Assembly (NCBI RefSeq): GCF_013368755.1
Contig: NC_049565.1
Span: forward strand, 682,001-746,000
DNA: 64,000 bases
DNA from: Talaromyces rugulosus
Taxonomy: Eukaryota; Ascomycota; Eurotiomycetes; Eurotiales; Trichocomaceae
Reading direction: 5' to 3'
Below the pieces are notes generated by a model that was given only the letters and a program-made list of their open reading frames with translations, did not search any database and was not told the DNA's origin. Each line of letters begins with the position of its first letter. The stretch's first letter is position 1. The translations under genes and the position numbers were made by a program. Positions 63,901 through 64,000 of this stretch are shown piece after piece.

Positions 63901-64000
63901 GGAACTTCTGCGACATCGCCTCTCAAACGTTGGGGGGTTATTTGGCCTGAGGGGCATTTGCCAATCATAATACGATCCATCACCACCGTTAGAGGACACC
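60950..64000 (+). CDS. DUF3723-type protein with C-terminal coiled coil, 3' end outside the window
   Basis: Exons 60950-61355, 61408-61724 and 61783 to beyond 64000; introns of 52 and 58 nt with consensus ends. The N-terminal part shows the DUF3723 pattern: RIAHYRGAARVSLDILEYDG, RIPAIVDSCTFEAAI, CLRIPSDVLAAIQALPGDDA followed by WWGVDLFVA, then FTKSPGISDGEIYLKVRHYQ and LRVIPGLWPGFQISALKTIL, IPSWYTFFEDANYFAI. From about residue 620 a long coiled coil (RLQRENDDLREEILRLQTVE, ELQAELSRSQQCEADLRVDL) continues into a disordered tail. The third exon is open for over 2.2 kb. DUF3723 genes are reported as recurrent cargo of Starship giant transposons. Molecular function unknown. Confidence 0.8.

Overview
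The window reads as an accessory, repeat-rich piece of a filamentous ascomycete genome, most likely Eurotiales (Aspergillus/Penicillium type). The evidence is short introns of about 40-60 nt with GTAAGT-like donors and CTAAC-like branch sites, one gene per promoter on both strands, and fungal-only families: Zn2Cys6 regulator, MpaB-type oxygenase, DUF3723, BCS1-like AAA ATPases, LsdA/Rds1 ferritin-like proteins and an HMT1-type ABC half transporter. No rRNA, tRNA or CRISPR was seen. Gene models were built by joining open frames across introns by eye, so splice sites are predictions.

Layout. 1-4.5 kb: a decayed bck1 (cell-wall MAPKKK) copy that stops before the kinase domain, then a dead Tc1/mariner-like transposase. 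4.8-10.8 kb: block I, with a four-exon kinase-like gene, a small acidic protein, a MITE, a secreted ferritin-like protein, a coiled-coil protein and a 5'-truncated RING gene. 11-20.9 kb: an AT-rich scar, a SANT/Myb regulator, a small kinase, a Cys-rich miniprotein, several orphan genes and a 9-bp minisatellite. 21-28.6 kb: an array of a repeated module, here called A-P-G, around a Myb-like gene and a Zn2Cys6 regulator. 27.1-43.7 kb: a 16.5-kb segment bounded by near-identical inverted copies of the G unit. It carries a BCS1-like ATPase, an ABC transporter, a MADS-like protein, two frameshifted genes, and block II (ferritin-like plus kinase-like gene). 45.3-51.2 kb: a UbiA-type membrane prenyltransferase/terpene cyclase diverging from an MpaB-type oxygenase, followed by a fatty-aldehyde-type dehydrogenase. 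51.5-60.8 kb: an F-box-like gene, two MITEs, and block III (dead coiled-coil gene, intact RING gene, broken ferritin-like gene, dead BCS1 gene, third kinase-like gene). 60.95-64 kb: a DUF3723 gene running off the window.

How it fits together. Much of the window is built by duplication: three kinase-like paralogues with the same exon plan, three ferritin-like copies, two BCS1 copies, two coiled-coil/RING blocks, two SANT copies, an ABC fragment and the G units. The most coherent functional proposal is the UbiA + MpaB + aldehyde dehydrogenase trio. It would make or cyclise a prenyl chain, cleave it oxidatively to an aldehyde and oxidise that to an acid, a small terpenoid locus without a PKS, NRPS or classical terpene synthase in view. 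DUF3723 and SANT genes are reported cargo of fungal Starship elements, but no tyrosine-recombinase captain is visible here.
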